A DNA stretch of 64,000 nucleotides, taken from positions 404,205-468,204 of the forward strand of contig CAJJDP010000075.1 of the NCBI GenBank assembly GCA_905182995.1, in the 5' to 3' direction. The stretch is from Paramecium octaurelia. Taxonomy: Eukaryota; Ciliophora; Oligohymenophorea; Peniculida; Parameciidae. How positions within the stretch are numbered: position 1 is the stretch's first letter; every line of letters starts with the position of its first letter. The notes beneath the pieces were generated by a model. The model saw only the letters and a list, made by a program, of their open reading frames with translations, was not told the DNA's origin and did no database searches. Positions 26,221-40,380 of this stretch are shown one piece after another. The position numbers and the translations under genes are program-made.

Positions 26221-26250
26221 TGAAGCTGCATAAATTTTTATGCAGCTTCA
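26221..26250. repeat. Perfect inverted repeat, 14-bp arms
   Basis: TGAAGCTGCATAAA is followed by two T and then its exact reverse complement, about 120 bp upstream of the large-GTPase start codon. It could form a strong hairpin or cruciform, or bind a dimeric regulator. It is not followed by a run that would suggest a terminator for either strand. Confidence 0.8.
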
Positions 26251-27336
26251 TAAAGTTAGAGACTTTAATAAATAGACATAATTTATCATTTAACTCTGAA
26301 ATCATGTAACTATAATTTCTCATCTTAAATACAATTCGAAAACTGGGAAGCATGTATTTCACTTCATAACATAAGATAAGTTTACTAACAATAGAAATAT
26401 AAAACAAAGGAAATTAAACCTTGATAAATGAACTAACATTACAAAATTTATTGCAAAAATATAGACCAAAAACATTCAAAATATATTTATTTAACCGAAA
26501 TTTAAGTGTTAATAAATTTTATAATTTCCTTTAATTAAATATTAATTCAATCAGATTTCTTGAATCCTTTGATATAATTAACTAAAGACTTATTTTATTG
26601 TGATAATACAATTTTAGCAATCTTCACCATTCGAAATCAACCAGAGAGTCTCATATTATTAATTACTATTTCTTTATTAAAGGAGAAAGATATTTTTGTT
26701 AATTTATCCATCATTTCTTTTATGGAAATCTAACAATTTTATTACAACCCTTAATTATCTTTTCATTTCAGTTTTTCTCCATCTGACATTATTTTGAATT
26801 TGAACTGTAAAACCATTAATTCAATCGAAGTAGCCTCACAGAAGTTGATAAAATTAAAATATATTTCACTTAGTGTCAATCTACTTCTTTATCTAATCAT
26901 TTGGATCTACAAAAAAAAAGTGTAGTTATCTTGTTCTTATTATTTTTTGATAAATTCTCTGTCAAAATTTTAATTATTTGAGAGGTTTTGGGGTTTTATA
27001 TTATATATTATGAGGTAAAATAAATTCGAGGTGAATCATATCCAGATCACTACTTTATCTGATCCTGATGATTTTATGGCTTAGATTTTGATCTCTTTTT
27101 TACAGAATAATGTGCAACATAGATGCTAATCCTTCCCTTCAAACAAATTTAAATGAAACGATTTCCCTGCTGCTGCAGTTTACAACTTTACAATAAATAT
27201 TATTGTCCACTTTTAAATTTAGTAATTTGAAATCTAAGAATTTGACTCATTAAAGAATTGATACTATTATAATACTTAATTAAATCAATCAATCATTCAT
27301 CAAGAATCTAAATTGTGCACTTACCTAGTACTATTA
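26251..27336. other. Start of gene-poor region
   Basis: About 1.1 kb of A+T-rich DNA with no credible gene on either strand. It marks the change from compact genes to the degenerate right part of the window. Confidence 0.4.
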
Positions 27337-28263
27337 TCAAGTACCATTCATTTAAAGGGTTTTAAATTAAATCTTGAGGAAACCAAGAAATATTTTAAAT
27401 TCCCTTATTTGAAGAAGTTGTATGCGAATGTGTTCCGAAAATATCTTTGGACTATTAATAAATAAAGAATTGAATATTACAATTTTTTATTAACCATTAT
27501 TGCATGTTATTATTTTTTGTTTCATATTTATTTATACCTATAATATCGTACCGATCCCGTAAGATATTGTTGGTAGTACCTGATATTGACATCCATAGAA
27601 ACTAAAATAATCGGTAAAATTTTTCTGCTAATTTCCAACTGATATACTAATTGTCCCAAAAGGGTCAAAGCTTAAAATTTTTATTTTAACATCCATAATT
27701 TCTTCTGCTACAATTTTTTATTCACTTTTTATAGAACAATAGTTGTCAGCTGTAAAGAGATTTCCATTCTCGGATATTTTTACTTTATCATCTGTTAAAG
27801 GCATAAATTTTTTCAAACGTATTGTTTTTTAACCTCATAAGATTTTAGAATAATACCTACAGAGTTTTAACATTCTTGGACTTATTAATTGTTTCTTTAA
27901 ATCATTTAAAACAATGTTAATAAATTAATAAAACAAGGAGGTTACATAAAACATAGTTAAATATGATATTGTAAAGTGAATTACATTTTGGATTAATTGT
28001 GTAATCATATCACTCAGAAAAGCAAGAAGTTTTAATGTGAAAAGAATAGTTAATCATCCTACCATAAAGCCTAAATTTTATATTTCAAAAATAAATAATC
28101 AGCTTAATAAATACATAAAATAATATTATGTTTTCATCATCTCTTCTAGATATTCACATCTAAGTAAGTACTTTATTAATATTAGAACATCAAAGTCATC
28201 AAAGAATTCAAAAGATTCTTCAATATCACCTAAGTTTGATAATGAAAATCTAGATAACTTCAT
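27337..28263 (-). pseudogene. Decayed SPRY-like domain gene
   Basis: A possible start (MKLSRFSLSNLGDIEESFEFF) at 28263 is followed by broken frames. Between about 27800 and 27470 a readable segment has the order expected of ciliate SPRY-like proteins: KFMPLTDDKVKISENGNLFT, a short strand region DVKIKILSFDPFGTISISVG, YGCQYQV, and IGTILQVQINMKQKIITCNN. The middle of the domain (between the GCQY and the VQI strands) is too short, suggesting a deletion. No set of short introns joins the pieces, so I call it a pseudogene. The family assignment is tentative. Confidence 0.4.
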
Positions 28264-30389
28264 TATGCAAACTTCAGGAGATTTTTTCCTCTAATAGCTA
28301 TCAGAAGGCAACCTGATCTTTAAAATTTACTAAAGATCTTCCTCAATTCCTTAGGGAAAGCATATTAAGATTCCTTTATATTCATAACAATATAACTTTA
28401 AGAGAAATAAACAATTGTAAGATTTCCTAATTTACACAAGTACAATCATTAATAAGCTGTTGAATAACAGCACCCAGAAGCAATAAAAGAAGTCCAAACC
28501 TCTTTTGAGAAATCAACTTTGAAGCAACGAAGACTAACAGAAAATTTTGTTTATTCCAAAAAAAATTTTGAAATCTAATTTTAGAGATACAATTTCAATT
28601 CTTTACTAAGTTAAATAATAAAATAATTTGCCTTAAAACATCTACTTGCTCAAATCTTCAATGCTCTACTACTTTGAGTAGTATAATACTAGAAAATCTA
28701 ACTTTCTGTATTATAGTTTAAATTCAATTAAATATCTTTCTAGAGAACTAGAAACAGTTTGATGCTATAATGTATTTGGGGACGGACCTCATTCTCCAAG
28801 ACCGCAATAGAATCTCATTCTGTTTCCTCATTTAATGTTTTATTTGCTTTTTTAATTTGATGACTACATTATGGTTTTTCTCAGCTTCAATAGAAAAATC
28901 GTAATATTATAGTAGAAATTATAGCACCTCGAAATTTGATTAATTTTTCAATAAATCAGAATAAATAAAATATTTCATTTTTTTCAATCTGGTAAATAAC
29001 ACATTGAAAATTTAGTTTTGAGGTCAATTCACTAATTAGAATCAGATCCTACATTCATGTGATATCTCTTTAACATGAAGTTTTAAGAAGGGTTGGGATA
29101 CTAATTTTTGGGAAGGATATACAATATGTGAACTTCCATAGTTATACATTTATTATGGTTTAATATTAAATTAAAATACCATTTAATCTTCCGATTCCAC
29201 TAGTTTCAATGCTTTCATTAACTGATTTATGTTTTAGATAATTTTAACTTAAGAAAGGTTCCCAGCTATTCAATTATCTGCATAAAATTTCCTAGTTAAT
29301 AATTAAACGCTTTGCAGCAATTTAAGGAATTTACAACATCACCTTAAACCATCAAGCTTCACTACTAAAGGAACTGCTTAATTTACAAAATTTATATAGA
29401 GGCTGATCATCAAAATTATTGTTTAAGTTATTGTTATTTTTGTGTAATTCGTACTATTTCATAAATCAGGTGTTTATTCAATGGCATTCTTAGGTTTGTC
29501 TTATAATCTAATTTTTAGCAACTGCAGCCAATAAATATTTTCTTCATAGTTAATTTCAATATAGAAGGCCTATATTTTATCATTACCTTCACTAGAATAT
29601 GCATTTGATAGTTAGGGATTTATTATATAGGAACCTGAATGAGAATTAAAATTTTTCTAAAGTCAGTAATTTAATTTTGAATCCAGATAGGTCAGCAGCC
29701 CTTTAGTTGAAATTGAATTAGTGTTTTAAATTTTAATCTTCAAAGTTAACATTATTTTAAATGAATAAATTTGATATCTATTCTTTTCTGAAGAAGAAAA
29801 TAACAATTTATGATAATTTAAAACACGCATACTTAAATTCATAAAAGTAGAATTAATAAATTATTTGAAATAATGATAAATTTTGAAAGGAAATTCCTTC
29901 AAAATTAGTAAATTATAAATATAGATTAAATTGCTATTTTATGAGAGTTTAGAATAGGTTTACAATAGAATATATGTGGATATAGTGAGAAGTTTATGAT
30001 CATTCCAATAGTTAAAATAAGGCACTAATTAGAAATTTTTCAAATATTTTCTAAGCATTATATAGTCAATCCAAGATATTAATCAATTTGATCCCTATTT
30101 AAGCTTATTCGGATATTAAATCTGATTCCATCTGATAGGTAATCCCATGTTTTGTACCTTGTTTATAACAAGAGGCGGTAAAGAGTATGCAACTAGCTTG
30201 GGAAATGAACAAATCTCATGAACATATACTAGCCTTCCGGTCAATTATAATTCCTTAAGAACTAGCTCATACTTTTAAGTGATGATTTAAATTATGTTAA
30301 TGTTTTCACAATTTTATATTCTGAGAGATTATTAATTTTCTATCATAATTTACAATTTAGAATATTTTTTTTTTAATCCAAGATCTTTA
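28264..30389. other. Gene-poor stretch with coding-like scraps
   Basis: A purine-rich + strand segment at about 28270-28690 reads open for 80 or so codons in two successive frames but matches nothing I recognise. The remainder to 30389 shows no gene on either strand. Confidence 0.3.
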
Positions 30390-30760
30390 TTTTTTGAAAT
30401 TAATTATGCTTAGTGCCAACTTTTTAGGCAGACGTTATGCTTAATTTTTGCTAATCCACCTCATTTAGATTAATCTTATAAAGTTGTCTCTAATGAATTT
30501 AAGGGTAATTTTGCTGAGAGTTGCGTTTAAACCTTAATATCAGGAATTAAAGGATAAATTGAAATTTCAGGTAGTATTCTCTAATTTAGTAAAATTTTTT
30601 TTCGTAAGGCTGGTGAAATAAGGGACTGCTAAGGTAAATCAAGAAGAAAATTGAATCTCTGTCCAAATTTTACAAGGCTTTTCGGAAATCAGTCTCCTCA
30701 ATTTCCGAAAATTTTTATTGAGCGCTTATTTTGATATGAGTTTGAATTATTCCAGTTTTG
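30390..30760 (-). pseudogene. Unrecognised coding fragment
   Basis: A segment of higher G+C than its surroundings, open for about 120 codons on both strands. The minus frame has the Glu/Lys/Asp-rich composition of Paramecium coding DNA (for example FSEIEETDFRKALQNLDRDS) and is preferred. There is no start codon, domain or continuing exon, so it is treated as a gene remnant. Confidence 0.25.
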
Positions 30761-32501
30761 TACCTTTAATTAACTCTTTTTTAGAATTATCAACATGTCC
30801 ATCCTATTTTGTTTTAAATTTTCAATGTATTAATTTAAATATTCTTAAAATTGAAATTTCAACTTTTTATAACATAAAGTTTTAAGCAGCCTTGTGATAT
30901 GGCAATTGTGATAAATGGCTTTTGTTTTACATTTAGTGTTTGATGTAACTTATTGGTTTAAGAGAAGATCACACAATTGTAACATTTGAATAAGTGTTGA
31001 GGAGAGTAATTAATTAGACTAATTAATTTTGTAAATAATCGTTGATATCTTTCAACTAAAAATTTGAAATATTTTTAACTTAATACTTTGAATTCCCAAT
31101 CTTATTTTTAGATCTCTAATATTTTTTTTATATTTCCAATGTCCTGAAAANAGTATAGTATCATTTAATTATGATTATAGTGAATTTATTGAAATAAAGG
31201 AGAATAAATTTATGAAACTGTTTACATTAGGCATGTGCTGTAATTTATTACATTTTTCCATTTATTTTTTGCAAATTAGATAATTCAAAGAAATTAATGA
31301 TTCATAATTATGCATACATATCTTAACTTTGCAATTTTTAACTAAATTACTAAATTTATTTTAATAATTATTTCTTGACATTTTAATTTTTTGTTCAAAC
31401 CCTCATGTTTATTTCTTATTAATTATAAATCAATAATGTCATTGTCTTTGATATTTTATTTCCTTACTAAAATTTTATTTCAGTTATAAATTAAGCATTT
31501 TAGCTTAAAATTATATGCAGCCTTTTGAAATTTCATATATTTCAATTGTCCATATAGTTAAGTGTTTAAAACATTATTTGACAAAAGCAAGAATTAATAA
31601 TCTAGTGGATACACCTCTTATCACTTATTATTATAAGGACTAAGGTTCAATAATCTCTAAATTTGATATAATTCTGATTTTTACACGAAATGATGTGTTT
31701 ATAAATTAAAATAAGAAAGTTTGTAATTAATATTACCTTCAGTGGATAGATGTCTTAAATGTTTATTAGAATTAAGAATTAATGTAGTGTTTCTTTATAT
31801 AATTAAATACAAAACTTGATATTAAATTAATGATGCAACCTAGTGGAAATATATCAAATAACTAGATAGGTATATAAAAATATGTAAAATTAAACTATTA
31901 TTAATTAGATGGAACATTGTTTCAAAAATAATTCAACAATCAAACCCAAAAGAGTGAGAAAAATTAGAAAAATTTGTTCATAAAAATGCAAATAAATTAA
32001 ATCAAGAATTTGGAAAGAGATAAGGAAATAATCAAATGTATACTAGAGAGTTAATTATACAAAATACTCTATATCAATTCAAAAGCAATTTTAAAAAAAA
32101 ATATCAGGTGTGCTGTTTGATATATAACATCATCATAATTTAAACGCATTCATCAGATTTGATCTATAAAGCCTATTCATTATATATCAATCAGAAGGGC
32201 TAAAACTATTTAACCGTTTAAATTCTACCTTACTTCCATTCTGGGTAACTGCTAGACTAGAACCAAAATTTAGATCTTCATCTAAGAATTAAGTCTGTAG
32301 AAATTCAAATTTTTTATCATCTGTTATTCCTAGACTAGCAGTATAAATGGATTAGGAACTTTTAGAAGCAATTTAAATTTAGTCGCCATAATAAGAAAAT
32401 CATTTTATAAATAAGAAATTCTACAGAGTTAAATATATTGTGATGTTCCATCCTACATTAAATTAATTTCTAAGGGGAAAGGATAGATCACCTCTCTAAA
32501 G
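30761..32501. other. A+T-rich region containing an assembly join
   Basis: No gene recognised. A single N at 31151 marks a sequence join; unlike the other two Ns, I could not find a duplicated block around it. Confidence 0.4.
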
Positions 32502-35500
32502 ATGTTCAAGTTTGAAATCTTCAAATTTTTTATCTTAATGTTTCGTTTAATTATGAATCAGAGATCAATCAATGCAAATTCATGCCAGTATGAATAAAAT
32601 ATTATGCCTATTATTGTTTATTCGATTTATGGGATAACTTTAATAAGAAATGTGTCTTTTTTGAGAATACTCTAAAAATAAAAATTTCATTAATATACTA
32701 AGATAAAATAGAGGCAAACATTTTATTTATACCCAACAGAAGGAGAATTTTATCAGAACTATCTATCTGATTCTATGAGTAATTATGAAATAACCTGTAA
32801 AATGCATCCTTAAGTTCCAAATGTATAATTAAAGAATTAAGTATTCAGAACAAAAGGGAATAGTAAATATTAATATTATTCTGATAGAATTTATATCATT
32901 GTCATCAAATAACACACATTTTGGAACTTTGTCAAATAATAATGAGGTAGTTATATATTAGTGGAAGAACTAAATTATTCAATAAGTAGGATAATCAGTG
33001 CATATTGAATCTTCATTTAATTGTTTCAATATCAATTTGTCTAAAGATTTTTCAATTTTAATAGATTGCTATTACAACGATGAATTTATTTTAATTCAAC
33101 TTATTGATTCATAATCAATAATTGCATATTCTATATAATCATAGTACCTACTTCGACCAAAATATAATCAATAGTGAATGAAACAGATGATTTTGTTGTA
33201 TATGCTTAATATTTTGGGGAATATTCAGTAATTACCTTATTTTCATCATAATTTTACAATTTAAGTAGCTTATAGAACAAATTTGTAGATTTTGATATTC
33301 CAATTACAATAAGTCCAAATATATATGTAATTACTGCCTAAGAGATCTTCAAAGTTATCCATATCTTCAGATTTTCAATTTTATTGTAATTATAATTTTA
33401 GCTCGACTGATTTGAGTAATTTTACATCTACAATTGCTTATTACAATTATTAGAGTAACTCTTAATGTGATCAAATATAGTTGTTATTTTCAAAATAACT
33501 TCATAATAGAGATGTTTAAGTAGCTTCACTTGTAGGATGCAAAGGGAAAATAATGGAGATAGATACTACCTGTCCAATTAGCTCTTGCGATTCTATTTAT
33601 AAGGTTCTTTAAAATAATTAATAAGTAATTTATTAATCACCTAATGTGAGAGGTATTTTGCAAAAGTAAACAACAAATAGTATTAACTTTTATGAAATTA
33701 ATTAAAGCAATTCCTTATTGTATTTCAATTATGATAACGAGTTAAATTAAAAAAAAGTATTGAGTCATATTTTAATTTAATTTAGAAATTATTATTTATA
33801 AAATTTCATTGCCTTACTTATAAATCAACTTAACTAACTTAGAAACTTCAGGAGAATTATACAACTTTACTCTAATATGTGTCAATAAATTGCATCCTTA
33901 AAAATTGAGTATAATGAATATTTATATGCAAATACTCTCAAAGTAAGATACAAATATTTATGTATGCATAAGCAATCTATTTTTCTATAATGTCTTTTTA
34001 AGGATTCCATAATTATTTACTTTCTTATGATACTGATATTTCCTTTCATATATTGGGCTATTAAACTTATAGTCTAAATACAAATGAAATCTATTTTAAT
34101 GTTAATTAAACAACTTTTTAATATGTTGGGAATATACCTTTAAAATATTCATTAGTATAATTTTTAGCAGTAGACTATCCTTTTATTCCAGTATACTATT
34201 TTATAGGGTATACTAATGATTCTCTTGATGTGTGGCTTTGCCTTTAAGGCTCAAACAACTAATCCTTTGGGCTTGTTGAATTTAGATTTATTTAATATTA
34301 GTGTAAATGCAAGTTCGTTATAGGTAGCCTATAGCATTTATCCTGAAAGAATTATAATTGGGCTCAGCACCAATGATACAATCTATTTGTTTTACTATTT
34401 CTATAATAACATCAGTATAATTAGTTACTTAAATTATACTTTTGAATAATAGTTCTCGGAGTTTGTATTAACATATAATAGTATTATAATTCTAATTCCA
34501 AGTCATGAAATTCAAATAATGGCATTTAATTTTACAAATGTTTTTAAATTAAATTAATCCTCAATCAATAATTTATTCAACAATATTCAATTCAACCCTA
34601 TATAAATAGTCATGAATACTTAATTATAGTCATCTTTATTATATATTAACAATGTTGATGAAGTTATCATAGTTTTAATAGATTTAAATGACTATCTAAT
34701 ACCAGTTTAGATGATACATTATAATTAGACAATTAAATAGATAAATTTAGTAAACGAACTATTGATAATATCATATCTATGTAACAATCATCAAAATATT
34801 TGCTTTTAAGTTTGGAATTTGTAAAATCTACCTAATTACTATTATGTAGAGAATCTTTATAGCTTCAATTTTGACGATAATTTAATATTACAATCCGACA
34901 ACTAATTCTTGTATGTAACTTTTAGGAATTATACTGTTTAAGTTTATAATCCTTCTTCACCATATCACAAGAGTTTATAGTATATGCTATAATTAGCTTC
35001 GCCAATTTTATGTGCTCCAGCATATACAAGTAAATTTTACTTGCCTCAATTCTAATATTTTAAGTCACTCATATTTTCAGGAAATAGTTTTTATGAACTT
35101 GATGGACATTAAAAATTTTGTTTATCGTTAACTTTTATAATAACCACTTTAATAACTAAATAAGATATCCATAATTTATTTATAACTATACAGTAACAAC
35201 AGGGTTGAATGAGACAGCTTTATAATAAACCCCTAATTAAAGTATTACTTTATATACAAACTTTACAGTATTTTACAATTAAGAAAATCTATCAATAAAA
35301 CTAGATATAGATAATATTATCCTTAAAAGTAAAAATTTCACATATCCAATGAATTTAATCCTCAATAGATAAGCAGATTATTGTGGATTGATGAATCTTA
35401 ATTAAAACTATAATTAAAACCAATATTGTTTGACTTAATATTCTTAAAATTTTAGTAATATTTCTAATTTACAGAATTACACCATAATTACATCAATAAA

Positions 35501-36800
35501 CAATGAATATTTTGCCTTACAAAATAACTCATTTATTTAAACTATAAATAAAGACTTAATCGAACAATAGAATTTAAGTTATTCAAATGTAAATTTGAGT
35601 GAATGCTTAAAATCAACTTCATATATTTATACATTATATTCAGTTTGTTTAAATACTACTTCATAATATTTACTTAACTTCTCATTAAATTCTTTTGGTT
35701 TCATAGATAATCTAAATATTACATAATTACCCAAAACTAATATAACATTTCTAAAATAAGAAGCATCTTAAACTAAATTTTTATTTTAGGTTCCTTTGAT
35801 TAATCAAAAAAATACTAACTGTATTGGTATAACTAATAAAACAACACCTTTTAGTAGATATCTAATTCAAATAGTACATGTTAAGATTTCTCTATTGCTC
35901 AAATTATAACCACAACTTCTACTATCTAATAATAACAATAATTGATTATATTTTATATTCTAATAGGAAGACAGTTTTAATCCCTTTTATATTAATTTAT
36001 AACAGTTCAAAATCATGAAATCACTTTTCATAGTAGTGTTTATATTAAAGGATATTCTTGCAATAATAATAATATTTTTACTGGGTTACCTAATTCATAT
36101 GTTTTGATTCTGGAAACATTTTATAATTAAGCAATTATATTATTGAGTAACTTTGATATCAATTACATTAGTTAGATAATTAATTTTAAAGTGCAAGAGA
36201 TCTCTTCTTTTCTGATCTTATTACAACTATTCCCAATTATGGTAATTTAAATAATACTGGCAATTCTATTTATAAGAATGGAGTTTTGATGCAATAATAT
36301 TAGTTTTAAAATTAAAGTTAATTTATTGTTGGAGTTTATTATTTGAATAATCTCTTAGATTAAAGTTAATTAGAACCTATTTTAATGTAAGGTTCTTTTT
36401 AGACTACAGATCTGATTATGCAATGATCATAAATTTATTATAACAGAATGGTACTTCCCTTTATATTATGAAATATTCTTTATGTACTTTCCCAATAAAT
36501 ACAAACAAATATTGTAAATTTACTTTACTTGGAATGTCTTTTGAACAGGAAAACATAAAACAATATTACCATCAATATATTTTGTTCCAATAGATTTCAA
36601 ATGGTAGTTATCAAATCACTTTCTACCCACCTTAATTAGAATAATCAAGTAGAAGATGGATTTATGCTCTGGTTTCAATTATTGCATTACTTTTGTTATA
36701 TTTTACATTAAAGTTGAGTACACAACAAAGAATTTAGGCTATCTAATTGAATTATGATTTATACAATATTATGAAAATATAAACAATCAAGAATCTAACT
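32502..36800 (+). pseudogene. Large membrane/secreted protein gene, frames broken
   Basis: Begins with a hydrophobic leader (MFKFEIFKFFILMF...) and runs about 4.3 kb. Open segments of 60-300 codons switch frame many times: around 32580, 32740, 32930, 33170, 33400, 33960, 34240, 35190, 35830 and 36290. Only some switches fit short introns. The composition is Tyr/Phe/Ile/Asn-rich with many N-x-S/T sites (NETA, NFTV, NQS), as in ciliate extracellular repeat or propeller proteins. A single strong membrane helix WIYALVSIIALLLLYFTLKL lies at about 36655-36720 with a short cytoplasmic tail. The family is unknown. Multiple disruptions suggest a pseudogene; an undetected set of introns is the alternative. 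Confidence 0.45.
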
Positions 36801-37299
36801 TTTATTTCCTTGAAATTAACTCATTTTTCTATAATCAGTCTATTCCATTTTATCAAATAAAAAAATAAAATATTTATAATTCTTCTAAATGCTAAAGTGA
36901 ATTAATTATAGATTATTTTACATAATATTGCTAAATGAAGCAGTCTTCTGCTACTATTGCTTATTTGAAAGACTAAAAAATTTATTTCATGCTAAATTTA
37001 AGGAAATTTGAAAACTATTATCTTACAGAGCAATAGAATTAGCAAAAATGATGAATTATTATCTCAATGAAGATGAAGTTCAGAAAAATAGCTTAATTTT
37101 ATATTTGAATATTCATTCTTACTTAAATCTGAAATAATTTCAAAATTAAATCTATTCTAAAATTGAATCGTAATTTAATATAAAATTACCTCATCCATTA
37201 AAATTGATAATATAGGTTGGTTTTGTAAAATTTGCAACATTAAAATTTTAAATGATTTCTTCTGAGTTTCAAAATCTTCATAAACATTCTAAATTCAGC

Positions 37300-38010
37300 T
37301 AAATTTACTTATTGTTGACGAGACAACAATTTAGTTTATGAAGTAGAATAATGTGATGATAATCAGAATTTAAAATTGGATATTACATTTTTGATTCTAT
37401 GGATGGAAATTGGATGAATTGTAAATTAAATGCATAAATATCAGTGGTGATGGAATTACTGTCTAGAATTAAGAAGAATGTAATGATTTAATCAATGAAA
37501 ACTGATGTAGAAACTAATGTTAAGAGTGTTGCTTAATTTTTCAAATTAGAGATTGCCTAAATTGTAAAGAAGGACGAGAAGTAGTGTAAATATCATGTTC
37601 GAGATATCTTGTAATGTTTTAAAGTGAATGAGCAAAGTGATGATTTGAATTTATTAGCCAGAGATGGTTATTTAATGAATTTTTAATTGTTCTGGAATAT
37701 ATGAGTATTGTAAGAGAGGTTAGTGTTTAAACATTTCACAATTAATACATATCATTTGTGGAGCTGGGTATTTATCACATTATGAAAAATGTAATAATGC
37801 AAATATTATTCTGTATGATGAACGTCATTTATGCGTATTTTAAAGTTGTTATATTTGGTGTTTTGTTGTATCTTGTTAATGTTCAATTGGTAACTTAACA
37901 GATAAATCCAAAAATAATTTTTATAGTATTTGTATAAGTGATGAATATTTGATAATGGCTATGTAATTTCTGAAGACCAATTTGTGAATTGTAAATTATA
38001 GTGTTAAGAA
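37300..38010 (+). pseudogene. Cys-rich DUF4215-type repeat protein remnant
   Basis: Three degenerate copies of the ciliate CGDG...E.CDDGN..DGC unit can be read in shifting frames: EQCDDNQNLKLD, GDGITVQNQEECNDLINEN followed by CRNQCQECC and CLNCKEG, and CGAGYLSHYEKCNNANIILYDE with later paired Cys. TGA codons and frame changes interrupt each unit. Intact relatives are large extracellular proteins. It follows the membrane-protein remnant on the same strand and could be part of the same former gene or a separate one. Confidence 0.55.
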
Positions 38011-39079
38011 TAAATTAGTAATGAATAGATAAATTTATTCAATTTATTTCATTAAGGTTGAAAATAGATTTTTGAAAATACATTTTCATTCTTATTAGAA
38101 CATATTGGTAGTGTTGGAATTATAATATTATTATGGAAATTAGAATAATGATGATAGGTGTATTGATGCTATCTTGAATGTTAAGAACAATGCAAAATGT
38201 ATTAAATAAGTAATTCAAATAATATGATTTAAAAAAGGATAGTAACTTATAATTAAAAATTTATAGCTTAATTGATAATGTATGTGATAACTATTGTGAA
38301 ATGGAATACTTATCATCTCCTATATTTAAATAAACACAACTAATCGAGTTGATTTTACCTAACAAGATAAATTGGAGGAAACAATAAATTTTGACTTGAT
38401 ATTTACATAAACTTGATATCGATTAATCATCAACTCAAATAAAAAAAAAATGTATTAAATACCCATATTGATATCATTTTAAAGTTGTAATTTTCTATAT
38501 TTTTATACATACTAATTTGCTCAATTCATTTCTTAACTTTATGTGAAAGGTTATAAAGTTATGTTTTAAACTTTGCTTATAGTCTAATCATAATGATAAA
38601 ATTTGTAAATCAATCCCTATTTTTTCCGTAAAAGGTTCAAAATTTGCTTAAATAATATATTCTCTTTAGGAATATTTAAGGTTTATATAACAAAACGTAT
38701 TTAATTTAGGTTAAGCGCAATGTTTCTCAATTAAAACATTGAATATTTCAACAATATTAATACTATTTTTGGATCTTGAATTATGGTTTGAATTTCGTTA
38801 AGAAAGCTTTATTATAATCTTTGGATTGTTTGATTTGAATTATTTTATCTACTAATTTTTATTTGATATATTTAATTAATTTAAGAAAGTATAATAATAA
38901 TTAATTATAAATGAATAAATTAACAAATAAATGAGAAAAAAATATGATTACAAACATTTTGAAATTATTTTAAAATTGATTATGAGTAAGTTCAATTGAT
39001 TTTATAAAAGTATTAATTAATATAATTTAAATAAAATTAATAAATTCAAAGAAATGATAATATTCCAATAGAAGTACCT
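38011..39079. other. Very A+T-rich spacer
   Basis: No gene, RNA or repeat recognised. A few Cys codons up to about 38,330 may be more of the preceding Cys-rich remnant. Confidence 0.35.
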
Positions 39080-40380
39080 TCTTTTTAAGGGTTTCATTCA
39101 ATTTATTAATTTTTATCAAATTTAATCTAATTCCAAATTTATCTGTAAAAAATCATTGTATTTGACTTCTTTAAGATAAAATAGGACCCATAGTTAATAG
39201 GGCACTGTTCTTTGCCATCCTAGTTTGTATTTAATTTTCTTAAGTTTCCAATATTCCCGATGTTCTACTCCATATTTTAGAAATATGGTAATATGCCATT
39301 TGGTAGTATAATTAAAATTTGGCAAGAAAAACCCACATCAGAATTACTATAAGTTATCTAATTATATGTTAGGTTTATCAGACATACCCTCACTCAGAAT
39401 AATGATTTTGGAACTGATACTTTAATATATATCGCCAGTTGCTGAGATGATATAAAAACAAGTTTCTTGATGTCAGATAATGACCAGTATCTTATGATTT
39501 CGAAAAGATATCAAGTTTAAGGTCACAGAATTTCTTTTTTAGATAGTTTCTATATGCTGTTTATGCAAAGGTTTAAAAGATTAATAAATGGACTTCAAAT
39601 GTACTTAAACTCATAAATTTGGATAAGTTTATTTTTATTTTGCAAATATTTGATCTAATAATTATGATGGGAATAATTTTCATAAGATAAGTCTAATGAA
39701 ATACTTAGGAATTTATATAGTCTAATTTTCTTATTTGTTGTGATCTCAGTAAGAATAAAATTAAGATTCTAAAAATTAAAAATAAATTCTCAAAAACACC
39801 TTTCTTTTAAATGCTTGACTTCCACTCATTGCGGGAAGACGATATTTGATAAGGCTATCTTGACCTTAGAAAAATAGAACTCTGTCCATCTCCGAATTCT
39901 TCCCTATATGGTTGGGACTAAGTGCTTAAACCAAGTTTGATCTTCTCCCTAAAGTATGCTCTAAGATCTTTTCTTTAAGACAAACATTGAAGGCTATTCT
40001 GTCTATTCTATCACAAGAATATACAAAATGCCAAATAATTTCAGCGATCCTTAAAAATAAGATTGGTTCAATATCATATTTCTATAAACTATTTCTTATT
40101 TTTAGTTTTCTTTTCCGTAAAGTTCTAAGGGCCCATTTGAATTAATTATTAGTAAGTTTTTAGTAAAAATCTAAATTTTAACTCAGATTCAAAAAGTTAT
40201 TTCGAAATTTTCATAGTGCACTCTTGTTATTATCGGGTCATAAAATATCAGAATTCCATCAATAACCTGCTTTTAGATTATTGGCATATGACTCTCTGCT
40301 TTTCTATTTTACCACCATTCTTACCAACTAGTAGAATCATAAATTCTTAAACCAAATACAAAACATCTTGGATTCACTTT
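39080..40380 (-). pseudogene. Unrecognised decayed gene
   Basis: Several minus-strand segments have clear coding composition but lie in different frames: VIDGILIFYDPIITRVHYE (about 40250), LVPTIQGRIRRWTEFYFSK (about 39890), DTGHYLTSRNLFLYHL (about 39480) and WKLKKIKYKLGWQRTVPY (about 39220). An in-frame TGA lies near 39340. The plus strand is also open in places but has antisense-like base composition. No family recognised. Confidence 0.4.

Noticed and set aside
39830-40320. Plus-strand frame beginning STHCGKTIFDK that hinted at a zinc-binding protein
   Set aside because: The base composition is antisense-like and minus-strand segments read better.
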